From Bosea sp. (in: a-proteobacteria) (GTDB lineage: Bacteria; Pseudomonadota; Alphaproteobacteria; Rhizobiales; Beijerinckiaceae): a DNA stretch of 64,000 bases. Shown piece by piece: positions 25,141-36,286 of the stretch. Under the pieces are notes generated by a model. It was not told the origin of the DNA, searched no databases, and was given only the letters and a program-made list of their open reading frames with translations. The first letter of the stretch is position 1; each line of letters starts with the position of its first letter. The stretch spans positions 434,001 through 498,000 of the forward strand of contig NZ_JAMLIX010000001.1 in NCBI RefSeq assembly GCF_023953965.1, given 5' to 3'. Both the position numbers and the translations under genes were made by a program.

Positions 25141-25422
25141 ATGTCTGCGCAAAACGTCATCCGGCTAGGTGTAGCGCTCGTGGCCAGCGGCGCAAGCCTC
25201 GCGCTGTCCTGGCCCTACTGGCGCGATTTCGAGTATTGGGCGGAATCGCGGTCGATGTGGACCGCCTATTTCGTCGTGGGATTCATCCTCGCCGTCTACG
25301 TCTTTTATGTGTTCTTCGGCAGCCTCGCCACGCTGTTCGAGCATGATGCGCTGGAGCGGAAGAAGCAGCCGTCCTGCGGCTGCGGCTGCGGCGAAGCAGC
25401 CGGCACGGAGGACGCGCCATGA
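25141..25422 (+). CDS. small membrane protein of the NO reductase operon, Cys/Gly tail
   Basis: A 93-residue protein with two hydrophobic segments (about residues 6-25 and 42-63) and a C-terminal QPSCGCGCGEAAG tail bearing three cysteines. ATG 25141 follows GGAGG. It overlaps the cytochrome c gene by four bases (ATGA), so it is coupled to the NorC-like subunit. I do not recognise the family. It could be an accessory subunit or a metal/haem assembly factor; both are inference. Confidence 0.75.
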   Translation: MSAQNVIRLGVALVASGASLALSWPYWRDFEYWAESRSMWTAYFVVGFILAVYVFYVFFGSLATLFEHDALERKKQPSCGCGCGEAAGTEDAP

Positions 25423-26387
25423 GCTGCAAGCCGGGCGAACCGTGCGAGGAGGGGCTGAAGCGGCGCCGCGCGCTTGCGGTCCTCGGCCTGATGGGCCTCA
25501 TCTTCGTTGCGCTGTCGGTCGCTTCCTTCGTCGATTCCCGCGGGCAGGTCGTCCCCGCGAAGGTGACCTATGCCGGCTTCGACGCGGTCGAGGGCAAGCG
25601 CATCTTCCAGGCCTATAACTGCATGGGCTGCCACACCATCGTCGGCAACGGCGCCTATCTCGGCCCGGACCTGACCAAGCTCTATGCCGCTGTCGGCCCG
25701 GCCTGGCTCGAAGCGTTCCTGCCCTCGGCGGGCGCCTGGCCGAAGAGCGGGGCGGTCAAGCTGCAATTGCAGAACAAGGCTGTCGCCGGCGAAGCCGGCG
25801 TCGAGACGATCGAAGCCTATCTGGAGAAATACCCGGCCGCGGCCGAGCGCATCGACCGGCGCGGCGGCAAGGTCACGCAGATGCCGAACCTGCCCTTCGG
25901 TCGTGACGAGGCGCGCAAGCTGGTGGCGTTCCTGAAATACACCTCCGCGATGAACACCGAGGGCTGGCCGCCCGTGCCCAAGGTCGACGGGCTGACGTTC
26001 CCCGCGGCGACGCCGATGCCGGCCGCGGCGAGGCAAGCCGCGCTCGTGCCGGCCGAAGGAACCGGCCGGGCCGCCGCAGCCCCGCTCTCCGCGGCCGCGC
26101 ACGGCGCCGCGCTCGCCGAGGAGAACGGCTGCACGGCCTGCCACGCCAAGGACAGGGAGCGTCTGGTCGGTCCGGGCTGGGGCGGCCTCTACGGCTCCAC
26201 GGTCAAGCTCGCCGACGGATCGAGCGTGGTCGCCGACGACGCCTATCTGACGGAGAAGATCCTGACCCCCGACGCCCGGGTCGTCGCGGGCTACGAGGCC
26301 GGCGTGATGCCGTCCTTCGCCGAGATCCTCGACAAGGATCAGATCGCCGACGTGGTCGCCTATATCCGCAGCCTCGAGGGGAAGTGA
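25419..26387 (+). CDS. norC: diheme NorC-like cytochrome c subunit
   Basis: A 322-residue membrane-anchored cytochrome. One helix (about 18-38) is followed by a NorC-like domain with CMGCH (68-72), GAYLGPDLTKLY and the axial Met in TQMPNLPF (M155). A second cytochrome c domain has CTACH (238-242) and Met in GVMPSF (M297). Ordinary NorC has about 150 residues and one haem, so this is a fusion or extension. Two cysteines lie in the cytoplasmic N-terminus (MSCKPGEPCEE). It should pass electrons to the NorB-like subunit encoded next. Confidence 0.85.
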   Translation: MSCKPGEPCEEGLKRRRALAVLGLMGLIFVALSVASFVDSRGQVVPAKVTYAGFDAVEGKRIFQAYNCMGCHTIVGNGAYLGPDLTKLYAAVGPAWLEAFLPSAGAWPKSGAVKLQLQNKAVAGEAGVETIEAYLEKYPAAAERIDRRGGKVTQMPNLPFGRDEARKLVAFLKYTSAMNTEGWPPVPKVDGLTFPAATPMPAAARQAALVPAEGTGRAAAAPLSAAAHGAALAEENGCTACHAKDRERLVGPGWGGLYGSTVKLADGSSVVADDAYLTEKILTPDARVVAGYEAGVMPSFAEILDKDQIADVVAYIRSLEGK

Positions 26388-26390
26388 GCC

Positions 26391-28076
26391 ATGTTCAGGA
26401 TCGAATACCAGACCCAGCGCCTTTCCCTGCGCTTCTTCATGGTCATGCTGGTGCTGTTCTTCTTCCAGACCGCGCTCGGCCTGCTGCTGTCCGCCCAGCA
26501 TCTCGACCCGACGCTGCTTGCCGGAACGCTGAACTTCAACGTCGTCCGCACCCAGCATCTCAACCTGGCGATCTTCTGGGTGCTGTGCGGCTTCATCGGC
26601 ACGATCCTGTTCGTCGGGCCGCTTCTGTCGAAGCGGGAACTCGCCGCGCCATGGCTGATCAAGTTCCTGTTCTACGCGCTGCTGGCGGTGGTGGCCTGGA
26701 ACCTCGCCACCCAGATGCTGGCGCAGCGGGGCGTCGCCGGCTGGTGGATGGGCCAGCCCATGCTCCAGGAAGGGCTGGAATATCTCGAGGCCGGCCGCAT
26801 CGCCGACATCGTCATCCTCGTCGGCTTCGCCATCCTCTGCTACGTGGTGCTGCGCACTTTCCCGCCGCCGTCGCAATGGAACGAGATTCATTGGGGGCTC
26901 GGGCTCGGCGTCGTGGCGCTGACGCTGGTGTGGATATTCGGCCTGTTCTTCATCGAGCGGCTCGACCTCCAGGAATATTTCCGCTGGTACGTCGTCCATT
27001 ACTGGGTCGAGGGCGTGTGGGAGGTGATCCACATCGCGCTGGTCGGCTTCCTGCTGGTGCTCCTGTTCAGGGCCGACGTGAAGACGGTCGGCTATGCCGT
27101 GTTCTGGGGCATCTCGCTGGTCTGGTTGTCGGGGCTGATCGGCAATGCGCACCATTATTTCTGGATCGGCACGCCGGAGTTCTGGCAGTTCTGGGGCTCG
27201 CTGTTCAGCGCGCTGGAACCGCTGCCGCTGATCTTCTGCTTCTGGCACATCTATCTCGACGCGCATCAGGACGCCAAGCCGATCCCCAACATGCCGGCCT
27301 TCGCCTTCCTGCTGGGCTCGGTCGTGCTGGAGCAGGTCGGCGCCGGCATCCTCGGCTTCACCATGACCTTCGCGCTCACCAATGTCTGGTCGCACGGGAC
27401 ATGGGTGACGGCGAGCCACGCGCATCTGGCCCTGTTCGGCACCTTCGGGATGCTCGGCCTGGCGGCGGCCTATTACGCCGTGCCGATCATGCGCGGGGTC
27501 ACGAATTTCGACCAGCGGCCGGGCAAGCTCGCCTTCTGGCTGGTCTTCACCGGCATGCTGGGGCTCGGCTTCGCCTTCGCCATCGGCGGCACGGTCCAGG
27601 TCTATGTCTACCGCACGCTCGGACTCGACTGGTTCGGCGGCGACATCGGCCCGGCCATGCTGTTCTCCAAGGTGCTGGTGCCGCTGTTCGGCCTCGTCTT
27701 CGCCGCCGGCGTCTGCCTGATCGTCTACGACCTGGCAACGCTCGGCCTGCGTGCGCCCTCGGCGGCCGCCGATGACGCACCGGCTTCGGCAGCCTCCGGC
27801 TGGGGCCGCCGGCTGAGCGGCTGGGAGACCGGCATCTGGCTGCTCGGCATGTGGGTGTTCGGCGCCATCATCACGCTCGGCCTGCTGTCCTTCAACCTGC
27901 ACACCGTGCAGGAAGGCAACGCGATGCTCCCCTATGTGATGGGCGGGGTCGGCTATCCGGGCCTGCTTCTGGTGACGCTGTTCTTCGTGCGGCGGTTCCT
28001 GAGCTCCCTGGAGGCGCGCAGCAACGCCAGGGCGGCGCCGCTCCCGAGCGCGGTTGCCGCTCCGGCCGGCGCCTGA
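26391..28076 (+). CDS. norB: NorB-like nitric oxide reductase catalytic subunit, C-terminally extended
   Basis: A 561-residue haem-copper family membrane protein. All residues expected for cNOR are present at a constant offset of four from the Pseudomonas enzyme: FeB ligands H203, H254, H255 and E207 (HYWVEGVWE, AHHYFWIG), haem b3 ligand H343 and haem b ligands H345 and H56, plus second-shell E211. This supports NO reduction to N2O rather than oxygen reduction. The chain is about 90 residues longer than usual NorB and adds roughly two helices after residue 475. No norD or norQ is seen nearby. Confidence 0.85.
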   Translation: MFRIEYQTQRLSLRFFMVMLVLFFFQTALGLLLSAQHLDPTLLAGTLNFNVVRTQHLNLAIFWVLCGFIGTILFVGPLLSKRELAAPWLIKFLFYALLAVVAWNLATQMLAQRGVAGWWMGQPMLQEGLEYLEAGRIADIVILVGFAILCYVVLRTFPPPSQWNEIHWGLGLGVVALTLVWIFGLFFIERLDLQEYFRWYVVHYWVEGVWEVIHIALVGFLLVLLFRADVKTVGYAVFWGISLVWLSGLIGNAHHYFWIGTPEFWQFWGSLFSALEPLPLIFCFWHIYLDAHQDAKPIPNMPAFAFLLGSVVLEQVGAGILGFTMTFALTNVWSHGTWVTASHAHLALFGTFGMLGLAAAYYAVPIMRGVTNFDQRPGKLAFWLVFTGMLGLGFAFAIGGTVQVYVYRTLGLDWFGGDIGPAMLFSKVLVPLFGLVFAAGVCLIVYDLATLGLRAPSAAADDAPASAASGWGRRLSGWETGIWLLGMWVFGAIITLGLLSFNLHTVQEGNAMLPYVMGGVGYPGLLLVTLFFVRRFLSSLEARSNARAAPLPSAVAAPAGA

Positions 28077-28271
28077 CCGGCGCGCGCCGTTAGACAGACA
28101 GCGTGACGGCCGACAACTGGTCCGGGAGCGACCCGGGCCGACGACACCCGACCCGGCGAGCGCGAGCTATTACAAAAAATCCGGCGACAGCAAACCATGA
28201 AACCGCCATCATCGGGTTCGCCGCCGAAAATGGAATGTCCGGTACGGCATGACCGAAGACCAGCAGGGGCC

Positions 28272-28640
28272 ATGACCGATAGACCGCTCCCGATCACGAT
28301 TGCGGCCGTTGTTGCAGTGATCTTCGGTATCCTGACGGTTGTCTCGGGCGGCCGTGCGTTGTTCGGTGGAGTGGAGATGGGCGCTGTCGTGCCCTTCGTC
28401 CTGAAATTTAACCTCGTTGCTGGCTTTGCCTATGTGCTGGCGGGCATCGGGCTGTGGCGCATGGTGAGATGGGCGCGGATGCTGTCGGTCGCGATAGCGG
28501 TAGCGACCGCCGCGGTGTTCGCCGCCTTCCTCTGGCACGCCTGGCATGGTGGCGCCTACGAAGCTCGTACCATGGGTGCCATGCCGCTACGCCTCGCCGT
28601 CTGGGTCGTCATCGCCGCGCTCGCCATCAGGCAAAGGTAG
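28272..28640 (+). CDS. small four-helix membrane protein
   Basis: A 122-residue protein with four hydrophobic segments, beginning MTDRPLPITIAAVVAVIFG and including an HAWHGGAYE loop with two His residues. It lies 195 bases downstream of norB, in the same orientation; whether it is cotranscribed is not clear. ATG 28272 is preferred over a start at 28197 because the extra residues are polar and atypical. I do not recognise a function. Confidence 0.6.
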   Translation: MTDRPLPITIAAVVAVIFGILTVVSGGRALFGGVEMGAVVPFVLKFNLVAGFAYVLAGIGLWRMVRWARMLSVAIAVATAAVFAAFLWHAWHGGAYEARTMGAMPLRLAVWVVIAALAIRQR

Positions 28641-28926
28641 CGCCAACCATCGACGGTGGAAGAAAAGCGGCCCATCGATCGCCGGGATCGGGTAAGGCTT
28701 TGGACCGCCCCCGGTGCGTTGGACGAAGCCGACCTATCCTCGGACGGTCCCCGGCTTCGTAGACAAATCCGAGCCCCAAGCCTCAAAGCCGTGGCCGGAG
28801 GACGACGCTTACAAACCCGCGGGCCGCTGGCCATAAACTCGCTATTAACCTTGATCAGTCATTTCGTCGGACTCGTTAGTGGCTTCGCGCGGGCCTGTAC
28901 CTGCTGCGGCGCGAGGGTGGCAAACC
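28641..28926. other. 286-bp intergenic region before motA
   Basis: I see no convincing gene here. It probably holds the motA promoter; an AT-richer patch CGCTATTAACCTTGATC lies at about 28839-28855. No terminator hairpin with a T tract is evident. Confidence 0.4.
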
Positions 28927-29784
28927 ATGCGGCTGATCGTCGGGACAATCATCGTCTTCGTCTGCGTCTTCGGCAGCTACGCGGCGATGGGTGGCCACCT
29001 CGAGGTCCTTTGGCAGCCGTTCGAGTTTGTTATCATCCTCGGTGCAGCGATCGGTGCCTTCGTCATCGGCAACCCCGCGCCGGTGCTCAAAGCCGTGCCC
29101 GCCATGCTCGGCACGCTCGTGAAGGGCCCCAAGTACAAGCAGGAATGCTATGTCGAACTGCTGGGGATGCAGTATTCATTGTACAAATTTGTGAAGCAGA
29201 AGGGCATGCTCGCGGTCGAGCAGCATATTGAAAACCCGAGCGAGTCGACGCTGTTCAACGCCTTCCCGACTTTTGCGGCGAACCACCATGCGGTCGAGTT
29301 CGTCTGCGACTATATGCGCATGTTGACGATGGGCGCCAACAACGTCCACGAGATAGACGCTCTCATGGACGAGGAACTGGAGACGCACCACCAGGAGCAG
29401 GAGCGTGTCGTTGCGGCCATGCAGTCGCTCGCGGACGGCACACCGGCGCTCGGCATCGTTGCCGCCGTGCTCGGCGTGATCAAGACGATGGGGGCGATCA
29501 GCGAGCCGCCGGAGGTGCTGGGACATCTGATCGGCGGCGCGCTCGTCGGCACCTTCTTCGGCGTCTTCGTCGCCTACGGCTTCTTCGGACCCATGGCGCA
29601 GTCGCTCAAAGGCATCTACGAGGCGGAATCGAAATACTACCTTTCGCTCAAGGCTGGGCTGCTCGCCCATATCAGCGGCCAGCCGCCGGTGATGGCGGTG
29701 GAATTTGCCCGCAAGGCTCTGATGAGCGACGTCCGCCCGACCTTCAGCGAAGTGGAAGCGGCGACCGCCGATCTGCCCGCCTAG
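28927..29784 (+). CDS. motA: flagellar motor stator protein MotA
   Basis: A 285-residue membrane protein with the MotA pattern: two N-terminal helices (MRLIVGTIIVFVCVFGSYAAMGG), a large cytoplasmic loop with charged residues, then ALGIVAAVLGVIKTMGAI and LVGTFFGVFVAYGFFGPMA helices. With MotB it forms the proton channel that powers flagellar rotation. ATG 28927 is chosen; upstream residues are not MotA-like. The pair stands apart from any flagellar cluster in this window. Confidence 0.95.
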   Translation: MRLIVGTIIVFVCVFGSYAAMGGHLEVLWQPFEFVIILGAAIGAFVIGNPAPVLKAVPAMLGTLVKGPKYKQECYVELLGMQYSLYKFVKQKGMLAVEQHIENPSESTLFNAFPTFAANHHAVEFVCDYMRMLTMGANNVHEIDALMDEELETHHQEQERVVAAMQSLADGTPALGIVAAVLGVIKTMGAISEPPEVLGHLIGGALVGTFFGVFVAYGFFGPMAQSLKGIYEAESKYYLSLKAGLLAHISGQPPVMAVEFARKALMSDVRPTFSEVEAATADLPA

Positions 29785-29812
29785 ATCTGACCCAATCCCC
29801 AGCAGGGACCCG

Positions 29813-30688
29813 ATGAGCAAGCCCACCCAGCCGATTATCGTCAAGAAGGTCAAGAAGGCCGCCCATGCGCACCACGGCGGTGCCTGGAAAATCGCCTATG
29901 CGGACTTCGTGACCGCGATGATGGCGTTCTTTCTGCTGATGTGGCTGATCAGCATGACGACGCAGGAGCAGAAGATCGGCTTGGCGGAATACTTCGCGCC
30001 GGCGTCCCTGAGTCCGACGAACAGTGGCGCCGGCGGCATCCTGATGGGCAGTGCGCTGGACAAGTCTGGCAACAAGTCGTCGCCGCCCCGCGACGCGGCG
30101 AAGGGCACGACCGGGCAGGACGACAAGGCGCGCCCGACCAACTCGGGCGGCGCCAGCGAGCGCGAGGCCGCGAGCCGGGCCGCCGGCAGCGTGCAGGCCA
30201 ACTACAGCGCCGTAGCCAGCCTCCGGCAGGCGCTCCAGAACATGCCCGAAATCGCCGAGCTGTCGCGCAACATCGTGATCGAGCCGACCAAGGAGGGGTT
30301 GAACGTTTCCCTCGTGGACGAATACGGCCGCTCGATGTTCCCCGAGGGCTCGGTCCAGCCCTACGAGCACACGCGTCTCGTGCTGGAGGCGCTCGCGCCC
30401 ACCCTGCGCCGGTTGCCCAACCAACTGTCTGTCGCCGGCCACACGGCCGCCGCGCGCCCGGGCTCGGTGCAGGCTGTCGATTCCTGGAACCTCACCGCCG
30501 GGCGCGCGCTCGCCGTGCGCGAGATCCTGTCGGGTGCCGGGCTCCCCAACGACCGCTTCGCTTCCGTGGTGGGACGCGCCGACACCGAGCCGCTCTTCCC
30601 CGACAATCCCTACGTCCCGCCGAACCGCCGGGTGACGATCACGCTGCTCAACGCGGAGCCGCCGCTGCCCCCGGGCGTCCTTCGCTGA
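29813..30688 (+). CDS. motB: flagellar motor stator protein MotB
   Basis: A 291-residue protein with a short basic cytoplasmic N-terminus, one helix containing the proton-binding Asp (WKIAYADFVTAMMAFFLLMW, D31) and a C-terminal OmpA-like peptidoglycan-binding domain (LSVAGHTAA..SWNLTAGRALAVREIL). A low-complexity Ser/Gly/Lys-rich periplasmic linker spans about residues 60-125. It follows motA by 28 bases and converges with ureG. Confidence 0.95.
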   Translation: MSKPTQPIIVKKVKKAAHAHHGGAWKIAYADFVTAMMAFFLLMWLISMTTQEQKIGLAEYFAPASLSPTNSGAGGILMGSALDKSGNKSSPPRDAAKGTTGQDDKARPTNSGGASEREAASRAAGSVQANYSAVASLRQALQNMPEIAELSRNIVIEPTKEGLNVSLVDEYGRSMFPEGSVQPYEHTRLVLEALAPTLRRLPNQLSVAGHTAAARPGSVQAVDSWNLTAGRALAVREILSGAGLPNDRFASVVGRADTEPLFPDNPYVPPNRRVTITLLNAEPPLPPGVLR

Positions 30689-30760
30689 CGACAAGGCGCC
30701 TCGGCCGCCTCGGAGTCCGTTTGAGATTAAGCTCAGTGGCTGACAAGCACGGCGGCGTCT

Positions 30761-31407
<647 letters not shown>

Positions 31408-31411
<4 letters not shown>

Positions 31412-32070
31412 GAGCGAAAGACCCTTGAATACTGCGTTTCGTGTTGCATCGACAGGATATCGGCGCGGATGGAGCAGGCGCCGAGATCGTCCGGCGTCGA
31501 GGTCGCCGCACGTCTCGCGCTACGCAGGACGACCGGCTCCAGCGCGGCGAGCGCCGCCACCCCGTCGCGCTGGCCGAGTGGAACGAGGCGAACGCAGACC
31601 TGAACGAGATTCGAGGCGAAGCCATGGAGATAGGCGCTGAGCGCATCCTCCAGTCCGACGCCGTGTCGGGCGGCGGCGGCCCCGACAGCCACCGGATAGG
31701 GCGCGGGCCCCGCCTCGCCATCCGGCGGCTCGCCGCTCCAGGAGGCCATCGCATCGACGAAAGCGCCTCCTTGCAGTGTCGTCTCCATGTAGCGCTCACG
31801 CGAACCCGACATCGCCGCGGCCAGTTCCGCCACATCGTCGACACCTTCACCGGCACCGGCCTTGCGCCAGGCTTCGGCCAGCAGGACCGCGTCGTTCCAG
31901 ACGGAGCCGCGCTCCAGCAGCGCCTCGAGCCATGCGATCAGGCTGGCGCGATCCGGAATCAGCCCGTCATGGATCGCCCGCTCCAGCCCATGGCTATAGG
32001 CGAAGGCCCCGACCGGAAAGGCCGGGGACAGCCATGTCATCAGCCGGACGAGCGCGACGGTCTCAGTCAT
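31408..32070 (-). CDS. ureF: urease accessory protein UreF
   Basis: A 220-residue helical protein with the UreF pattern LMTWLSPAFPVGAFAYSHGLE near the N-terminus, matching the family length. It links UreD-urease to UreG and gates GTP-dependent nickel insertion. ATG 32070 (MTETVALV) overlaps the His-rich end of ureE by eight bases; a start at 32094 would add eight Thr-rich residues. Confidence 0.93.
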
Positions 32071-32497
32071 GGTGGTGATGGTGGTAGGCGCCATGCACCG
32101 GCTGGAAACAGGCGACGACCTCGCGGACGGAGGCGCCGAGCCCTTCCAGCATGGCGCGGATGACGTGGTCGCGCCGGATCAGGATGCGGCCTTCGTCGAT
32201 CTGCGCGGGCAGATGGCGGTTGCCGAGATGCCAGGCGAGATGGCGCAAGGGGCAGACGCCCGCAAGCACCTCGTAAAGCTCCTCCTCCGCCGCCACGATC
32301 GCGACGCCGCGGCCGTCCTCAAGCACCAGCCGGTCGCCATCGGCGAGGAGCACGGGCTCCGGCAGGTCGACCATGATCTCCTCGCCCTGGTCGGTGGTCA
32401 GGAGCTTGCGGCGCAGATGGCGGGCGGCATGGTCGAGGCGGATCGTACCGGCGGGCCGGTCGCCGCCGCCATGGCTGTGGGAGATGGCGCGGAGCAT
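32063..32497 (-). CDS. ureE: urease nickel metallochaperone UreE
   Basis: A 144-residue protein with a UreE N-terminal beta domain (TIRLDHAARHLRRKLL..) and nickel-binding C-terminal domain (LRHLAWHLGNRHLPAQ). It ends in YHHHHHD, a short nickel-binding His tail, and has a HSHGGG motif near the N-terminus. ATG 32497 follows ureC by ten bases. It hands nickel to UreG. Confidence 0.94.
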   Translation of the reverse strand: MLRAISHSHGGGDRPAGTIRLDHAARHLRRKLLTTDQGEEIMVDLPEPVLLADGDRLVLEDGRGVAIVAAEEELYEVLAGVCPLRHLAWHLGNRHLPAQIDEGRILIRRDHVIRAMLEGLGASVREVVACFQPVHGAYHHHHHD

Positions 32498-32507
32498 GGC
32501 TTGAGCC

Positions 32508-34219
<1,712 letters not shown>

Positions 34220-34220
<1 letters not shown>

Positions 34221-34525
34221 CAGAGTTGCCCCATCACCTTCCGCTGGAAGCCGTAGACGGCGCGGCCGCCGCCGAGCGGCACGAGGCGGACCTCGCGCTG
34301 CTGGCCGGGCTCGAAGCGCATGGCGGTGCCGGCGGCGATATCGAGCCGCATGCCGCGAGCGGCGGCGCGCTCGAAATCGAGCGCCGCGTTGGTCTCGAAG
34401 AAATGGTAGTGCGAGCCGACCTGGATCGGCCGGTCGCCGGTATTGGCGACGAGCGCGGAGATCGGCTCCGCCCCCTCGTTGAGGACGATGTCGCCTGCGG
34501 CGGGAAAGACCTCTCCGGGGATCAT
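34220..34525 (-). CDS. ureB: urease beta subunit UreB
   Basis: A 101-residue protein with MIPGEVFPAAGDIVLNEG at the start and VGSHYHFFETNAALDF, both family hallmarks. It packs with UreA and UreC in the urease core. It begins four bases after the HupE/UreJ stop. Confidence 0.97.
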
Positions 34526-34529
34526 GCGC

Positions 34530-35111
34530 TCAGGCTCCAGCGACCAGCCAGAGCCCGCCGAGCGCCGTCAGGCCGCCGGCGATGCGCGCCGCGATCCGGC
34601 CGCGCCGCGAAAGCGCATTCCCGGCAAGGCCGATGCCGATGCCGACCGCATGCAGCAGCGCGGTCGCGAGCGCGAAGCCGCTCATGAAGGACAGGCTCGT
34701 CGCCTCGCCCATCTCGCCGCCATGGGCATAGCCGTGGAACAGCGCGAAGAAGCCGACCACGACGATGCCGACAACCACCGGCACCTGGGCTGCGACCAGT
34801 GCCAGCAGGCCGATGACCACGACCGAGGCCGCGATCGTCGGCTCGACGAAGGGCAGGCCGATGCCGGCGAGCGCCGCGCCGAAACCGAGCATCATCGTGC
34901 CGACGAAGGCGGAGGGAATCGCCCAGACCGCACGCCCGCCGACGAGAAAGGCCCAAAGGCCGACGCCGAGCATCGCCAGGACATGGTCCGCCCCGAGGAG
35001 AGGATGCGAGAAGCCGGCGGCGAATGAGCCATGCTCGGCGGGATTGACATGAGCGAAGGCCGGGCTTGCGGCGGCGGCGCTCAGGATCAGGGCGATCGAC
35101 AGTCTCTTCAT
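34530..35111 (-). CDS. ureJ: HupE/UreJ-family membrane protein
   Basis: A 193-residue protein with a Sec signal (residues 1-20, ..SPAFA) leaving an N-terminal HVNP. It has the HPLLGADHVLAMLGVG motif, then about six helices and FHGYAHGGEM with several His. The family moves nickel (or cobalt) across the membrane. Its position between ureA and ureB indicates a nickel supply for urease. ATG 35111 was chosen because the signal peptide starts there. Confidence 0.85.
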   Translation of the reverse strand: MKRLSIALILSAAAASPAFAHVNPAEHGSFAAGFSHPLLGADHVLAMLGVGLWAFLVGGRAVWAIPSAFVGTMMLGFGAALAGIGLPFVEPTIAASVVVIGLLALVAAQVPVVVGIVVVGFFALFHGYAHGGEMGEATSLSFMSGFALATALLHAVGIGIGLAGNALSRRGRIAARIAGGLTALGGLWLVAGA

Positions 35112-35133
35112 GGTGGCCTCTGTTTCGGATAGT

Positions 35134-35436
35134 TCAGCGGATCGGCTGGTGGACGGTGACGAGCTTGGTCCCATCGGGGAAAGTCGCCTCGACCTGCACA
35201 TCGTGGATCATTTCGGCGACGCCTTCCATCACCTCGGCACGGCCGACGACATGAGCGCCGGCCGCCATCAGATCGGCGACGCTGCGGCCGTCGCGCGCGC
35301 CCTCGACGACGAAATCGCTGATCAGGGCGATGGCCTCGGGATGGTTGAGCTTCACGCCGCGCTCGAGCCGGCGCCGGGCGACCATGGCCGCCATGGCGAT
35401 CAAGAGCTTGTCCTTCTCGCGCGGTGTCAGGTTCAT
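35134..35436 (-). CDS. ureA: urease gamma subunit UreA
   Basis: A 100-residue protein with MNLTPREKDKLLIAMAAMVA at the start, LNHPEAIALISDF and VEATFPDGTKLVTVHQPI at the end, matching UreA throughout. It is a structural subunit of urease and lies 12 bases after ureD. Confidence 0.98.
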   Translation of the reverse strand: MNLTPREKDKLLIAMAAMVARRRLERGVKLNHPEAIALISDFVVEGARDGRSVADLMAAGAHVVGRAEVMEGVAEMIHDVQVEATFPDGTKLVTVHQPIR

Positions 35437-35448
35437 GCCGTCGAGTCC

Positions 35449-36285
35449 CTAGAGTTGCCAGAGCCTGGGCAGCGGCCGGCCGCCCGTCAAAAGGGTCAGG
35501 AGCGGCTCCAGCCGCCGTCTGAGCGCGAGCCCGGTCTCCTCGACCAGCCGCGCCAGAAGCTTGCCGTTCCAGGTGCTGGCGCCGCCATTTGGCCCGATCA
35601 GGCAGCGGGCCCGGTCCAGAAAGCGCTCGGGCGCAGCGCCAACGAACAGCACGGTCGCCATCGCGCGGCCGCCGGCCATGGCGGGCTGCGGCGCGAGCCG
35701 GGCAGCGATATCGCCCTCGACGCGCAGATCGTCGGCGAAGACCAGGCGGCCATCGCGCCGGATGCGCCAGCGATCGTGCAGATGACCGCTGCGCAGCGTC
35801 TCGCCCATCGCCTGCCGGCCGAAGAGCACGGCCTCGACGGCGACGAGTTCGGCATCGCCCGCGAGGTCGACGTCGAGAGAGCGGGACAGGCGCCCGCCAT
35901 CGAACAGGATCGTCTCCTGCGGCAGCCAGGCGAGCCGCGCCCCGGCCGAGAGCCGCAGGCGGTTGCTCACCACGGCATCCGCGCCGGTGGAGCGATAGAT
36001 GCGCTCGCAAGCCTGCGTGGTGATGCAGGCGGCGGCTCCCTCGGTGAGACTGACATCGACGCCGAAGCGATCTCCCCCGGTCAGCCCGCCTGACGTATTG
36101 ATGAGGATGGCCTGGGGATCGTCGCCGCCGAGCGGGCGCGGGAAGCGCAGCTTCGCGCAGCCCTCCTGGAACAGCCGATCGAGGCAGGTCAGGCCGTCGC
36201 GCGAGCGGAAGCTCACGCTCGCCTGCCCTTGCGCGCGCTGCATCCGCATCGGGGCGGCACGGCTAAGATGGTCGAGCGCCGGCAT
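35449..36285 (-). CDS. ureD: urease accessory protein UreD
   Basis: A 278-residue protein with AILINTSGGLTGGDRFGVDVSL, the conserved UreD block, and ITTQACERIYRSTGADA. It binds apo-urease and forms the nickel tunnel with UreF. It begins two bases before the urtE stop, so transport and enzyme genes are one transcription unit. Confidence 0.95.
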   Translation of the reverse strand: MPALDHLSRAAPMRMQRAQGQASVSFRSRDGLTCLDRLFQEGCAKLRFPRPLGGDDPQAILINTSGGLTGGDRFGVDVSLTEGAAACITTQACERIYRSTGADAVVSNRLRLSAGARLAWLPQETILFDGGRLSRSLDVDLAGDAELVAVEAVLFGRQAMGETLRSGHLHDRWRIRRDGRLVFADDLRVEGDIAARLAPQPAMAGGRAMATVLFVGAAPERFLDRARCLIGPNGGASTWNGKLLARLVEETGLALRRRLEPLLTLLTGGRPLPRLWQL

Positions 36286-36286
36286 C

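Noticed and set aside
25305..27902. Minus-strand open frame of about 865 codons
   Set aside because: It is antisense to the NO reductase genes, whose haem and metal motifs are intact; the antisense product has no recognisable domain.
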